Both the position numbers and the translations under genes were made by a program. DNA of 30,473 bases. Source: Cyanobacteria bacterium UBA8803. GTDB lineage: Bacteria; Cyanobacteriota; Cyanobacteriia; Cyanobacteriales; Coleofasciculaceae. How positions within the stretch are numbered: position 1 is the first letter of the stretch; the number at the start of each line of letters is the position of its first letter. The stretch covers positions 1 through 30,473 of the forward strand of contig DNXU01000179.1 in NCBI GenBank assembly GCA_003505715.1. The letters are read 5' to 3'. Shown piece after piece: positions 24,401-30,473 of the stretch. The notes under the pieces were generated by a model. The model was not told where the DNA came from. It saw nothing but the letters and a program-made list of their open reading frames with translations, and searched no databases.

Positions 24401-24845
24401 GTCGATGGGCAAGACTGAGGCAGGGATCAAGACAGCCAAAACACCTACCGTACTGGTAGTCGATGATGCCGCCGCCCTACGACGCACCCTAGCACTGACC
24501 TTAGAACGGGCTGGTTGTCGCGTCTTGCAGGCGCGAGATGGCAGGGAAGCACTAGAGCAATTACGGCAAGGGTCGAGGGTAGATCTGGTAATTTGCGATA
24601 TTGAAATGCCCAATATGAACGGCTTTGAGTTTCTCGGCCAACGTCGCCAAGAGCCTCAACTCCTATTAATTCCCGTCGTCATGCTCACCTCCCGCAGTAA
24701 CGATAAACATCGATGGCTAGCCATGCATTTAGGTGCTACCGCTTATTTCACCAAGCCCTACCTAGAGCAGGAGTTTTTAATGGCGATCAAAGACATTATC
24801 CACGAACAGAATTCAGAACAAAAGCGGTCAATCCAACTCGTATAA
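21444..24845 (+). CDS. CheA-type hybrid histidine kinase (PilL/HmpE-like), HPt-HATPase-CheW-REC
   Basis: An 1133-residue kinase. HPt at 1-125 has phosphorylatable H50 (MRAAHSLKGGAA). A second, histidine-free HPt-like segment lies at about 150-245, then an acidic Ser/Glu-rich linker to about 440. The dimerisation helices begin near 446 (TVRVDSERLERMNNLVGELA); the HATPase has the N-box LLRNAFDHGIE, DNGQGV, and SGRGVGLDVV (about 650-812). A CheW domain follows to about 972, and a C-terminal receiver with D1052 (VICDIEMP) closes the chain. It autophosphorylates in complex with MCP and CheW and passes phosphate to the CheY proteins and its own receiver. An in-frame TAA immediately before ATG 21444 fixes the start. 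No Shine-Dalgarno is visible: the leader is 22 A/C-rich heptamers. Confidence 0.93.
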   Translation: MALNPDIRDQAYQFFIEEAPELLQVIEAGLLTLRGDRTTAKIHDLMRAAHSLKGGAASVELEAIKTLAHRLENIFKALYDETIAIDTNLESQLLQAYDCLRLPLMEQISTGYFDGAHALELADPIFAQIEERLGDALNRGDTYIPSSSELGIDMTTSIFEVDVGQGLEHLAQIVAHPQEYEVAGELRAQAEVFAGFAELLNLPGFGAIAQTTLRALAAHPNRALQIAQLALIDFEFSRQAVLSGDRSQGGSPSSALVALAESREEREIPDITTIPVAYSVSEDLPVVKEQPETLTALEDIFSDLASIADTESIVDSVSDSEPMVLELSASKEIASETPSLAEVFGSAIEASDTEAESVGEEIAPEVPSLVDSQSLTPESLETALTSLGQIIDNLPSVEDIAIPTPATSKTANLVPTPSSSEPISHKAQPISADIAQPEASVTPNLTVRVDSERLERMNNLVGELAINRNGLSLQNQQLQKAVRELLDRFSRVQNVVGQLQELSDQMLAGTSSSGSIALHPSFWSVFGNGEISGANPFDNNVLAEMGWPLPKAGFGNRETLHNSEFDSLELDSYGVLNSRLQGLIEDMVQLEEAVDDVALFAKQSDQTLEQQRQMLTQLRDELMWARMLPLGEVINRFPRILRDLSATYHKSVSLKLSGTGVLVDKAALEKLYDPLLHLLRNAFDHGIESPEIRRQQGKTEQGQIEIRAYHQGSQTIIEVRDNGQGVNTERIGCRAVELGLLSAEQLTTVSDSHLYELLFEPGFSTAERVSELSGRGVGLDVVRSQMRSLKGNITVTSSPGVGTTFTLRLPLTLTIAKLLVCFIGTTAVALPSDSVEEIVVPKSDQVKTTGQQRFLSWREQIVPAYRLADILKYACPFPENSPTKALLSVPSPQDWALPMLILRQEQHVLALEIDRLVTEQELVIKPFSSTIAPPAVTYGCTILGDGSLIPVIDGAVLMSQLLGQSAKAIAISSDTKPLFLSINASSSMGKTEAGIKTAKTPTVLVVDDAAALRRTLALTLERAGCRVLQARDGREALEQLRQGSRVDLVICDIEMPNMNGFEFLGQRRQEPQLLLIPVVMLTSRSNDKHRWLAMHLGATAYFTKPYLEQEFLMAIKDIIHEQNSEQKRSIQLV

Positions 24846-24917
24846 CCGACGACTTTTAGAGTTTAGGCAAATCCATCAATCTAAACTCTAAAACTCTCAA
24901 CTGCAATGGAGTTTAAT

Positions 24918-25445
24918 ATGAACAATCTCTTAGTTAACTCACGATCCCATGAGATCGTTCGATTTCAACAGCCGCAGACCACACGATCGCTAAAATTAAT
25001 TGTCTTTAAAATAGGCGATCTCAACCTAGCATTACAGATTGAGTCAGTGTACAAAGTAGTCGATCGCACGCCAATTTACAGCAGTGGCATCAATCATATA
25101 GGAGTTGCCCATCTCGGCGATCGCGAAATCACAGTTTTCGATCTCCATTGGCACTTTTTCAAAACTAGCCAAATCAGGGCACCCGAGCCAGGGGGTTATA
25201 TAGTAATTCTACAGAATACTCCAGGTGAACTCTATGGTATTCCAGTAGCCGAAACCCCAGCCTTAATCGAGATGCCCTTATCCGCAATCCGCCTTCTACC
25301 AGAATCATACCGCCGTGCCGACACCTTAAAAGTTGCCCGTCATGTAGCCGTGATTCCCCAAGCAGGAGCATCCACAACCATCTTTTTGCTAGATGTAGAC
25401 CTTTTACTCCCCATCTTGCAACAAGTAGGCACATTGGAGAAATAA
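24918..25445 (+). CDS. second CheW-like protein, last gene of the chemotaxis operon
   Basis: A 175-residue protein with a CheW domain from about 30: LKLIVFKIGDLNLALQIESVYKVV, then GVAHLGDREITVFDLHWHFF and YIVILQNTPGELYGIPV. It is divergent from the first CheW, and may couple a different receptor or act as a competing adaptor. I prefer ATG 24918 because GGAG (24908-24911) lies six bases before it; ATG 24906 would add four residues and has no ribosome binding site. It lies 72 bp after cheA on the same strand. Confidence 0.78.
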   Translation: MNNLLVNSRSHEIVRFQQPQTTRSLKLIVFKIGDLNLALQIESVYKVVDRTPIYSSGINHIGVAHLGDREITVFDLHWHFFKTSQIRAPEPGGYIVILQNTPGELYGIPVAETPALIEMPLSAIRLLPESYRRADTLKVARHVAVIPQAGASTTIFLLDVDLLLPILQQVGTLEK

Positions 25446-25448
25446 AGA

Positions 25449-25483
25449 ATGGTAGTTGTTGGTGGTTGGTGGTTTGTTATTAC
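25449..25483. repeat. short heptamer array after the chemotaxis operon
   Basis: ATGGTAG, TTGTTGG, TGGTTGG, TGGTTTG and TTATTAC follow in 7-nt phase just after the stop codon of the last chemotaxis gene. There is only a weak A/C counterpart between 25490 and 25540, so this looks like one arm of the bipartite elements. It lies between convergent genes. Confidence 0.7.
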
Positions 25484-25569
25484 CTAAGCCTAATCATCAA
25501 CAGCTCATTCATCCGTTAATCCGTTACATCCTCATGCCAAATCCGCTGCCACCATTCCTCAACCTATGC

Positions 25570-26304
25570 CTAAGCCAAACGATGACCGATCGCTTTTAGG
25601 GCAAACTGCGGTAGAGCCATCATGCGTCGCCAGCGCCAAGGTTCTTGATATAAGCGATAGAGCCATTCCAAATGATTATCTCGCAACCAGACTGGTGCAC
25701 GAGATTTAATTCCTGCCCAGATATCAAAGCTACCACCAACACCAATCCAAGTAGCGTGGGGACACAAGTGGCGATTTTGAGCAATCCATAACTCCTGACG
25801 CGGCACGCCCAAACCTACTAAAATCAGGCTGGGTTGCTGTTTTTGCAGGGTTGCTTTTAATTCCTGTTCCTGTTCCGGTGAGAGATAGCCGTTGGCAATA
25901 CCAGCGATCGCAAGTTCAGGCAGTTGTTGTTGCCACACCTCAGCTGCTTGTTGAGCAATACCGGGCGCACCACCATAGAAAAATACTGAACCAGATTCAC
26001 CCAATTGAGCAGCTTGGCGCAATAGAGATTCCGCTAATTCAATTCCCGGACAGCGCCGCTGTCGCTGTCCGTGGATCAGCAAGTAAAGGATGACCCCAGC
26101 ACCATCGGGGATTACCAGTTCGGCTTTCCGGATCGCCTCAGCTAGAGCCTCATTACACTCTGCTTGCATAACCATTTCTGCATTCAACGTTACTACATGG
26201 CCGCCCGTCTTCTGCTTTAGACGAGTTCCCAGCCAGCGGTCATAGTTATCTAGTAGATGAACCGATAGCCCCATGACGGGAAATTGAGCGGGTGTCTCAA
26301 ACAT
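25570..26304 (-). CDS. WecG/TagA/CpsF family glycosyltransferase
   Basis: A 244-residue GT26-family enzyme. Visible family features are VVTLNAEMVMQA, the PDGAGVILY segment with the catalytic-type aspartate, GSVFFYGGAPG, LILVGLGVPRQELWIAQN, IGVGGSFDIWAG, and the C-terminal RAPVWLRDNHLEWLYRLYQEPWRWRRM, which associates with the membrane. Members transfer N-acetylmannosamine(uronate) or similar sugars to lipid-linked intermediates in surface polysaccharide synthesis; the exact donor is unknown here. The ATG at 26304 gives full length; an internal ATG at residue 11 is possible. It is convergent to the chemotaxis operon. A polysaccharide link to gliding motility is possible but only inferred from position. 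Confidence 0.88.
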   Translation of the reverse strand: MFETPAQFPVMGLSVHLLDNYDRWLGTRLKQKTGGHVVTLNAEMVMQAECNEALAEAIRKAELVIPDGAGVILYLLIHGQRQRRCPGIELAESLLRQAAQLGESGSVFFYGGAPGIAQQAAEVWQQQLPELAIAGIANGYLSPEQEQELKATLQKQQPSLILVGLGVPRQELWIAQNRHLCPHATWIGVGGSFDIWAGIKSRAPVWLRDNHLEWLYRLYQEPWRWRRMMALPQFALKAIGHRLA

Positions 26305-26638
26305 AGCCGAGTTTCTGAATTGCCTTAAATGACAGTAACAGTATGCAGACTATCCGATCGGGATAGAAAAATGAAAGCTACTCTGCAAAATTTTGCCAAG
26401 AAAACCCAAGCGTGAGAGATCGCTGGGGTCAGCAGAAGAGAGAACACGGTTGACGCCCCTAGGGTATCACAAACTTAACCATTCTGATGTGTATTTATAA
26501 GGAAGGTTACAGGCCAGGAGGTAGGCAAGAGGGAGAGGCAGAGGCAAACAGGGCTTAAAACTCCCAGAGGCTGAGAAGTCGAGTTTCTTCAAGAAACCCG
26601 ACTTCTGGGTGTGAGGTTTATCGAGGCTCAGCTGTCGA
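26305..26638. other. 334-bp intergenic region between msrB and the glycosyltransferase gene
   Basis: No credible gene is present. It contains a long palindromic repeat at 26574-26606 (separate entry), a purine-rich GGCAAGAGGGAGAGGCAGAG stretch near 26523-26545, and otherwise nothing I can assign. Confidence 0.65.
26574..26606. terminator. 16-bp palindrome downstream of msrB, repeat or terminator-like
   Basis: AGAAGTCGAGTTTCTT (26574-26589) and AAGAAACCCGACTTCT (26591-26606) pair with one mismatch around a 1-base centre. It stands 32 bases after the msrB stop codon. No clean T-tract follows on the msrB strand. The AAGTCGGGTTTCTT palindrome recurs in cyanobacterial intergenic DNA, so it may be a dispersed repeat that also protects the 3' end of the transcript. 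Confidence 0.6.
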
Positions 26639-27046
26639 TCAGCCTGGAATGAACTTGAGGGCTGCACCGTTCATGCAGTAACGTTGGCCAGTAGGGGCAG
26701 GGCCGTCCTCAAACACATGACCTAGATGTCCACCGCAGCGGCAGCAATGCACTTCAATGCGAGTCATGAAGAAGGAACGATCTACCGATGTGCCGATCGC
26801 GCCTTCAATTGGGCTGAAAAAGCTGGGCCAGCCAGTACCGCTGTTAAATTTGGTATCTGATGAAAAAAGAGGTAGTTCGCAGCCAGCACACACGTAAGTC
26901 CCCTTGGCGTATTGCTTATCGAGTGGACTGGTGTAAGAACGTTCAGTACCGTGTTTGCGGAGTACGTTAAACTGTTCGGGCGTCAGAATTTTGCGCCACT
27001 CTTCCTCGGTTTTAGTGATTTCAAAGTCATTTTTTGACGCTGTCAT
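26639..27046 (-). CDS. msrB: MsrB, peptide-methionine (R)-S-oxide reductase
   Basis: A 135-residue enzyme that reduces the R-epimer of methionine sulfoxide in proteins with electrons from thioredoxin. It shows zinc-binding C53/C56 (CAGC) and C101/C104 (CCRC), the SGTGWPSFF substrate loop at 69-77, HLGHVFEDGP, and catalytic C124 (RYCMNGAALKF). The start at 27046 is fixed by GGAGG about nine bases upstream; the frame extends to 27127, but those residues are not MsrB-like and follow no ribosome binding site. Its N-terminus (MTASKNDFEITKTEEEW) shows no export signal, so it is cytoplasmic. A HIP1 octamer lies just upstream. Confidence 0.95.
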   Translation of the reverse strand: MTASKNDFEITKTEEEWRKILTPEQFNVLRKHGTERSYTSPLDKQYAKGTYVCAGCELPLFSSDTKFNSGTGWPSFFSPIEGAIGTSVDRSFFMTRIEVHCCRCGGHLGHVFEDGPAPTGQRYCMNGAALKFIPG

Positions 27047-27191
27047 AATGGTTGCCCTCCAAGGTATATAGCGCGATCGCGATGCCGTGCGAACAATTGC
27101 TGTCGTTGATTCAACATCTATTATCATCCAGTAGCCGCTGGATTAGCCAATGACACTAGAGATTACCAGCATTGGTCAAGAGTCACTGATA

Positions 27192-27500
27192 CTAATCATC
27201 CTCCCGATCAAACAGCTCTAACAAACCCACTGTGCCTACAAAAAAAGTATAAGTACCATATTTTATTGGTATCTCTTTTCTTGAAGGCGCTTTATAAGCG
27301 GCCACACATCCTTCCACCAAATGACTAGTAACAGCCAAGCGTCCAATCCACAAAACTGGAGTAAGGCTTTGGGGCAGAGGATGATTAATTAAGGATGCGT
27401 AAATATTGCCGATTTCTAATCCCATCGCACCGACTATCAGAGTAGTAGATACAATTTTTATAATTGGAAAAACTTTTTTCTTTATCAAGCTTAAATTCAT
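27192..27500 (-). CDS. small three-helix membrane protein, family not recognised
   Basis: A 102-residue protein with a basic lead (MNLSLIKKK) and three predicted membrane helices: about 12-31 (FPIIKIVSTTLIVGAMGLEI), 47-65 (LTPVLWIGRLAVTSHLVEGC) and 80-96 (YGTYTFFVGTVGLLELF). The single lumen/periplasm-facing or cytoplasmic loops carry few charges. I cannot assign it to a family. Its start codon is only nine bases from the start of the divergent methyltransferase gene, so the two promoters must overlap the opposite coding regions, or one start is misplaced. It lies upstream of msrB on the same strand with a 145-bp gap. Confidence 0.65.
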   Translation of the reverse strand: MNLSLIKKKVFPIIKIVSTTLIVGAMGLEIGNIYASLINHPLPQSLTPVLWIGRLAVTSHLVEGCVAAYKAPSRKEIPIKYGTYTFFVGTVGLLELFDREDD

Positions 27501-27509
27501 GATGGTGCT

Positions 27510-28310
27510 ATGTTGGTTAGTCAGAACTCAATCAGGCAGTTTTTCTTGAAGTCAATAATTAGTGTCCTAATTGGTAAGGACAAACTACGGTTCTACTCGA
27601 CTATCGATTGGCAAAAGGAGAGCGATCGCTTTTTAAAAGAAGACCCAGTTTATCCAGACTATTATAGCGGTAAAAATTTTCACGGGATTACAGGCGGGTA
27701 TCTAAATCCTATAGCTGCTATAACTTATGATGTGGTAACTGCCTTCGCTTCACCACCCAATGAAACTTGGATTCGCCACCAGTTAATTAATGGTATTGAG
27801 CCTAAGCCAAAAAAGATTCTGGATCTCGGTTGTGGCACAGGTTCAGCTACCTTGATGTTAAAGCAGGCTTTTGGCCAAGCAGTAGTCATCGGCTTAGATT
27901 TGTCTCCCTATATGCTAATTGTAGCGGAAAAAAAAGCGCAGCAAGCTGGACTGAACATCCACTGGCAGCAGGGGCTAGCGGAAGCAACTGGTTTCGAGGA
28001 CGCTGCTTTTGACTTAGTGACAGTCTCTATGTTATTGCACGAAACGCCACCCGACATTTCCCAGTTAATTGTACTTGAAAGCTTCCGTTTACTTAAACCA
28101 GGAGGGCAATTAATTATTTTAGATGGCAATCAATTCAGGCTTCGTTATGCCCAGTGGCTGATAGAATTTTTCAAAGAACCGTATTCAAAAGCCTATGCTG
28201 CCCATAGTTTAGAAGATTGGTTGAAAGCCGCTGCCTTTGAAAAGGCACGCACAAAATATGTTGGATGGATTCACCAATTAACATGGGGCATTAAGCCCAT
28301 AATTAAGTAA
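27510..28310 (+). CDS. class I SAM-dependent methyltransferase, UbiE/COQ5-like
   Basis: A 266-residue enzyme with motif I LDLGCGTGS at 104-112, acidic D130 (VIGLDLSPYM) at the end of beta2, and the later motifs AAFDLVTVSMLLHE and LLKPGGQLIILDG. The methyl acceptor is unknown; similarity to UbiE type and the LLKPGG segment suggest a small molecule. The N-terminal 100 residues (FYSTIDWQKESDRFLKED, then YYSGKNFHGITGGYLNP) are an acceptor-binding or lid region. The ATG at 27510 has no ribosome binding site and lies nine bases from the divergent start codon at 27500, so the true start may be further downstream, although no better ATG is available in frame. Confidence 0.8.
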   Translation: MLVSQNSIRQFFLKSIISVLIGKDKLRFYSTIDWQKESDRFLKEDPVYPDYYSGKNFHGITGGYLNPIAAITYDVVTAFASPPNETWIRHQLINGIEPKPKKILDLGCGTGSATLMLKQAFGQAVVIGLDLSPYMLIVAEKKAQQAGLNIHWQQGLAEATGFEDAAFDLVTVSMLLHETPPDISQLIVLESFRLLKPGGQLIILDGNQFRLRYAQWLIEFFKEPYSKAYAAHSLEDWLKAAAFEKARTKYVGWIHQLTWGIKPIIK

Positions 28311-28398
28311 GCAAGATCTCAAAGGAAACTAGAGCATAATTAAACCCATCCTGATACCCAAGGTAACCGCCAAACCAGCCTGCTCTGGTTTCAACTTA

Positions 28399-28426
28399 TT
28401 TCAAAACTTAAGAGATTTGGTATAAT
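28399..28426 (+). promoter_or_regulatory. extended -10 promoter upstream of the second methyltransferase gene
   Basis: TGGTATAAT at 28418-28426 is a perfect extended -10 element (TGn plus TATAAT). The best -35 match is the weak TTTCAA at 28399-28404, 16 bases upstream, as is common with extended -10 promoters. Transcription would start near 28433, about 34 bases before the ATG. Confidence 0.65.
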
Positions 28427-28466
28427 AACTAGAAAATTTATGCATATTAATATTTAGGTTATCATA

Positions 28467-29066
28467 ATGGAGCCGAATAATACAGCTGTCCGCTACGATC
28501 GAATTGCTCAATGGTGGCAGAATCAACATCAAGATTCGTCCTACGGGCTTGCACAATTGGAACGGGCTATCAAATTTACTTCTAAAAGAAACTCAGCTCT
28601 TGATGTAGGATGTGGCAGTAGCGGACGTTTTATCAATGTCTTATCTAATCAGGGATTTCAGGCTGAAGGACTTGATATTTCTACAGAAATGATAAATTTA
28701 TCCAAGCAGTTGCAGCCAGAAATTACATTTTACCTGGAAGATATCTGCTGTTGGATTCCTCGGAAATTTTACAGCTTGATTTCTGCTTGGGATAGCACTT
28801 TTCATCTGCCGCTAAATGCCCAAGAACCTGTTATGAAAAAGCTAGGCGATGCTCTTGAACCCGACGGAGTAATCCTGTTCACCTGTGGTGGTGGGCATAC
28901 AAAAGGAGAGATTTCGGGGTCATTTCAAGGTCAAGACTTTGATTACAGTACTTTAGGGGTGGATGCTTTCCTGCGGATTCTTGCTGAGTGTCACTGCACA
29001 TGCCGCCATCTCGAATATGACCAATATCCTGAAAAGCATGTTTATATTATTGCTCAAAAGGTGTAG
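28467..29066 (+). CDS. class I SAM-dependent methyltransferase, acceptor unknown
   Basis: A 199-residue enzyme with motif I LDVGCGSSG at 45-53 and D70 (AEGLDIST) for cofactor binding, then the EDICCW and AWDSTFHLPL segments. The N-terminal WWQNQHQDSSYGLAQLERAI helix and the small size fit methyltransferases of the Methyltransf_11/25 group acting on small molecules. An extended -10 promoter precedes it, so it is probably transcribed separately from the upstream methyltransferase, 156 bp away. A weak AGG at 28456-28458 lies eight bases before the ATG. Confidence 0.82.
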   Translation: MEPNNTAVRYDRIAQWWQNQHQDSSYGLAQLERAIKFTSKRNSALDVGCGSSGRFINVLSNQGFQAEGLDISTEMINLSKQLQPEITFYLEDICCWIPRKFYSLISAWDSTFHLPLNAQEPVMKKLGDALEPDGVILFTCGGGHTKGEISGSFQGQDFDYSTLGVDAFLRILAECHCTCRHLEYDQYPEKHVYIIAQKV

Positions 29067-29125
29067 AAGGTAGCTATGCAGCTATGCAGCTATGTAGAAG
29101 GAAAGAAAGCTGGTAAGGTAAGTAT

Positions 29126-30391
29126 CTAAAATCCCACAAGTAAGGCTCCTGGTACGGCTTTCTTGATCCAGTCTGTCAACAACATTTGTTCAGGTTCAGC
29201 AGTTTCTAGCTGCTCGCCGTTTAAGTTGCGGAAGGTAATTCCTGGGGGCACCTCAATCTCTTCACCTGTTGGCATCATCATGCTTTTAATCTGGGAAAGC
29301 TCGAAGGAGCGCAATGTGTAAAAGACGACGTATTTGCCTTTTTCCCCAGCTAGCACCTCGGCTAGACAGTTATCGTTCCGGTAGTCAGATAGTTTTGATT
29401 TCATCCTGGGGAACAAGGCAGTTGTTCTATTAGCCTTGAAAAAGGGGGCGCGTGTTTCTCGTGGCCAGGTGAGGCGTAGGGAGATGGGATCTGCCAAAAT
29501 TTGGCGACAAATCCTATCGATATCTACCGCAACATCACCCTCCCGGCCTAAATGTCGCAAGTCCAAGCGTACTGTATGCAGACCCGCCGATCGCAAATTA
29601 TCCAAGCGATCGAGAATGAACTGATCTTTATCTAGGAACATCAAGGTTCCATGTATTGTTTCCAAAGTAGGAAAATGGCGGTTGGGGGTTTCAGCAAAGG
29701 CGGAGGTGGCTTCTAAATATAGGGAAGAGTTGGGATTGAACTCATACAAAGAATCAGTTTCATCCTGAAAACTGACCTCCTCTCCTCCCCAGTTCCCCAA
29801 GTTTAGGGAGAGTAAGTCTGGTTCTTCTTGTTCTGCTGTCTGCCTTTCCAGCAAATGTTCTGCTAGTAGCGATCGCGGCGAGTAAAACAGGAGGATTTGC
29901 CCGACACCGAGGAGTTCGCAAGCAACCGGAAGTTTCTGGCAATATTCGACCAGTTTTTCTTCAGGTAGTTCTATCGATAGTATCAAACGTTCCAACGACC
30001 CAGAAAAAATATCGCACCATCCCCAGAGGGACTCCAGATTATGATTGCCTGTCTCGACAATTAACTGAAGCGGTATCTGTGGCAAATAAGTTTTCAGCCA
30101 ATAGGCAGCACCGGGGTCGCAGGCACGGATAGCTCCGAAACTACTCAAATCCCAATCTTTCAAACGCTGACAGATACTTGACATCACATTTTCCGGCATG
30201 AGTACGTCCCACACCAGTACCGGACGCAGTCCTAGTTCCCTAGCTTTTGCTGCTAACCCATGCACTTGCTCTGAGGAGAGTTTCCCCTGTCGAGCTAACA
30301 ATGTTGGTTCCAACAACACCTCATGCAGATGAGGAGCATTAGCGCACCGCTCTAGATCCCGAACGGATGAGACAAAGGTATTAAATTGCAT
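29126..30391 (-). CDS. divergent U32-family peptidase-like protein
   Basis: A 421-residue protein with the layout of the U32 (YegQ/UbiU/RlhA-related) family: an N-terminal TIM-barrel-like half (FVSSVRDLERCANAPHLHEVLL, then GLRPVLVWDVLM), and the FPTLETIHGTLMFLDKDQFILDRLDNLRSAGLHTVRLDLRHL segment corresponding to the family's core in compact form. It lacks the classical U32 GSxCxxxxGxC iron-sulfur or PROSITE-type motif, so a standard UbiU-like or tRNA-modifying [4Fe-4S] role is uncertain. Related cyanobacterial proteins are usually labelled only 'peptidase U32'. The ATG at 30391 begins the conserved MQFNTFVSSVRDLE; the frame extends to 30427 without support. There is no ribosome binding site, but an AT-rich leader. 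Confidence 0.75.
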   Translation of the reverse strand: MQFNTFVSSVRDLERCANAPHLHEVLLEPTLLARQGKLSSEQVHGLAAKARELGLRPVLVWDVLMPENVMSSICQRLKDWDLSSFGAIRACDPGAAYWLKTYLPQIPLQLIVETGNHNLESLWGWCDIFSGSLERLILSIELPEEKLVEYCQKLPVACELLGVGQILLFYSPRSLLAEHLLERQTAEQEEPDLLSLNLGNWGGEEVSFQDETDSLYEFNPNSSLYLEATSAFAETPNRHFPTLETIHGTLMFLDKDQFILDRLDNLRSAGLHTVRLDLRHLGREGDVAVDIDRICRQILADPISLRLTWPRETRAPFFKANRTTALFPRMKSKLSDYRNDNCLAEVLAGEKGKYVVFYTLRSFELSQIKSMMMPTGEEIEVPPGITFRNLNGEQLETAEPEQMLLTDWIKKAVPGALLVGF

Positions 30392-30452
30392 TTTTTGAAA
30401 ATTAGAAATTAAAAATTTAAGATACACACCCTAGCCAACAGCCAACAACGCA

Positions 30453-30473
30453 CCTCATCCCTCATCCCTCATC
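30453..30473. repeat. heptamer repeat at the right edge
   Basis: CCTCATC occurs three times without interruption up to the last base, after a degenerate CCAACAG / CCAACAA pair at about 30435-30448. The array probably continues past the window. It lies upstream of the U32-family gene on its leader side. Confidence 0.75.

Noticed and set aside
26574..26606. Standard rho-independent terminator of msrB
   Set aside because: The stem is strong but no T-tract follows on the msrB strand, and the palindrome looks like a dispersed repeat; kept only as terminator-like.

Overview
The window is typical cyanobacterial chromosome, most likely from a filamentous species; the genus cannot be named from sequence alone. 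The evidence is at least 24 copies of the HIP1 octamer GCGATCGC scattered through the window, abundant phased heptanucleotide tandem repeats, a PatA-type response regulator (PATAN plus receiver), a Pil/Hmp-type chemotaxis operon, a 1809-residue Ser/Thr kinase-ATPase-GAF-cyclase fusion, and a Pilin_GH-type secreted protein. No rRNA, tRNA, CRISPR array, transposase or phage gene was seen.

Layout. 1-1612 (+): the end of an unknown gene, then two small PD-(D/E)XK nuclease-fold proteins. 1671-10099 (-): larE, a fused double ABC ATPase of the Dpp/Opp/Nik class, and the giant kinase/cyclase. 10269-14416: a small ribbon-helix-helix regulator divergent from a candidate 32-residue protein, a Sec-exported pilin-like protein, and a large PhoD-like metallophosphatase. 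14417-15098 is AT-rich non-coding DNA with two palindromic elements. 15099-25445 (+) is one chemotaxis operon: PatA-like regulator, two near-duplicate CheY proteins, CheW, a transmembrane methyl-accepting protein (dCACHE-HAMP-GAF-HAMP-MA), a CheA hybrid kinase and a second CheW. 25570-30391 holds a WecG/TagA/CpsF glycosyltransferase (-), msrB (-), a small membrane protein (-), two SAM methyltransferases (+) and a divergent U32-family protein (-).

How genes fit together. The chemotaxis genes form a complete pathway: receptor (MCP), coupling proteins (two CheW), kinase (CheA with its own receiver) and outputs (two CheY plus a PATAN-REC protein). In cyanobacteria this arrangement controls type IV pilus motility (the Pil/Pix/Tax and Hmp systems). 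The MCP GAF domain lacks the chromophore cysteine region of PixJ-type photoreceptors, so a Pil/Hmp-like role fits better than direct light sensing.

The most unusual structure is a recurrent non-coding element. At several gene junctions (upstream of larE, cheY1, cheY2 and cheA, and in a variant form upstream of the MCP gene) the space is filled by heptamers in strict 7-nt phase: a T/G-rich array beginning at or close to the upstream stop codon, a short unique core, then a complementary A/C-rich array ending just before the next ribosome binding site or start codon. The A/C arm before cheA has 22 consecutive heptads and no visible Shine-Dalgarno. A single-arm copy lies in frame inside the kinase/cyclase gene. 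These elements could act as RNA hairpins or as unstructured CAA-type leaders between operon genes; that function is inferred, not shown.
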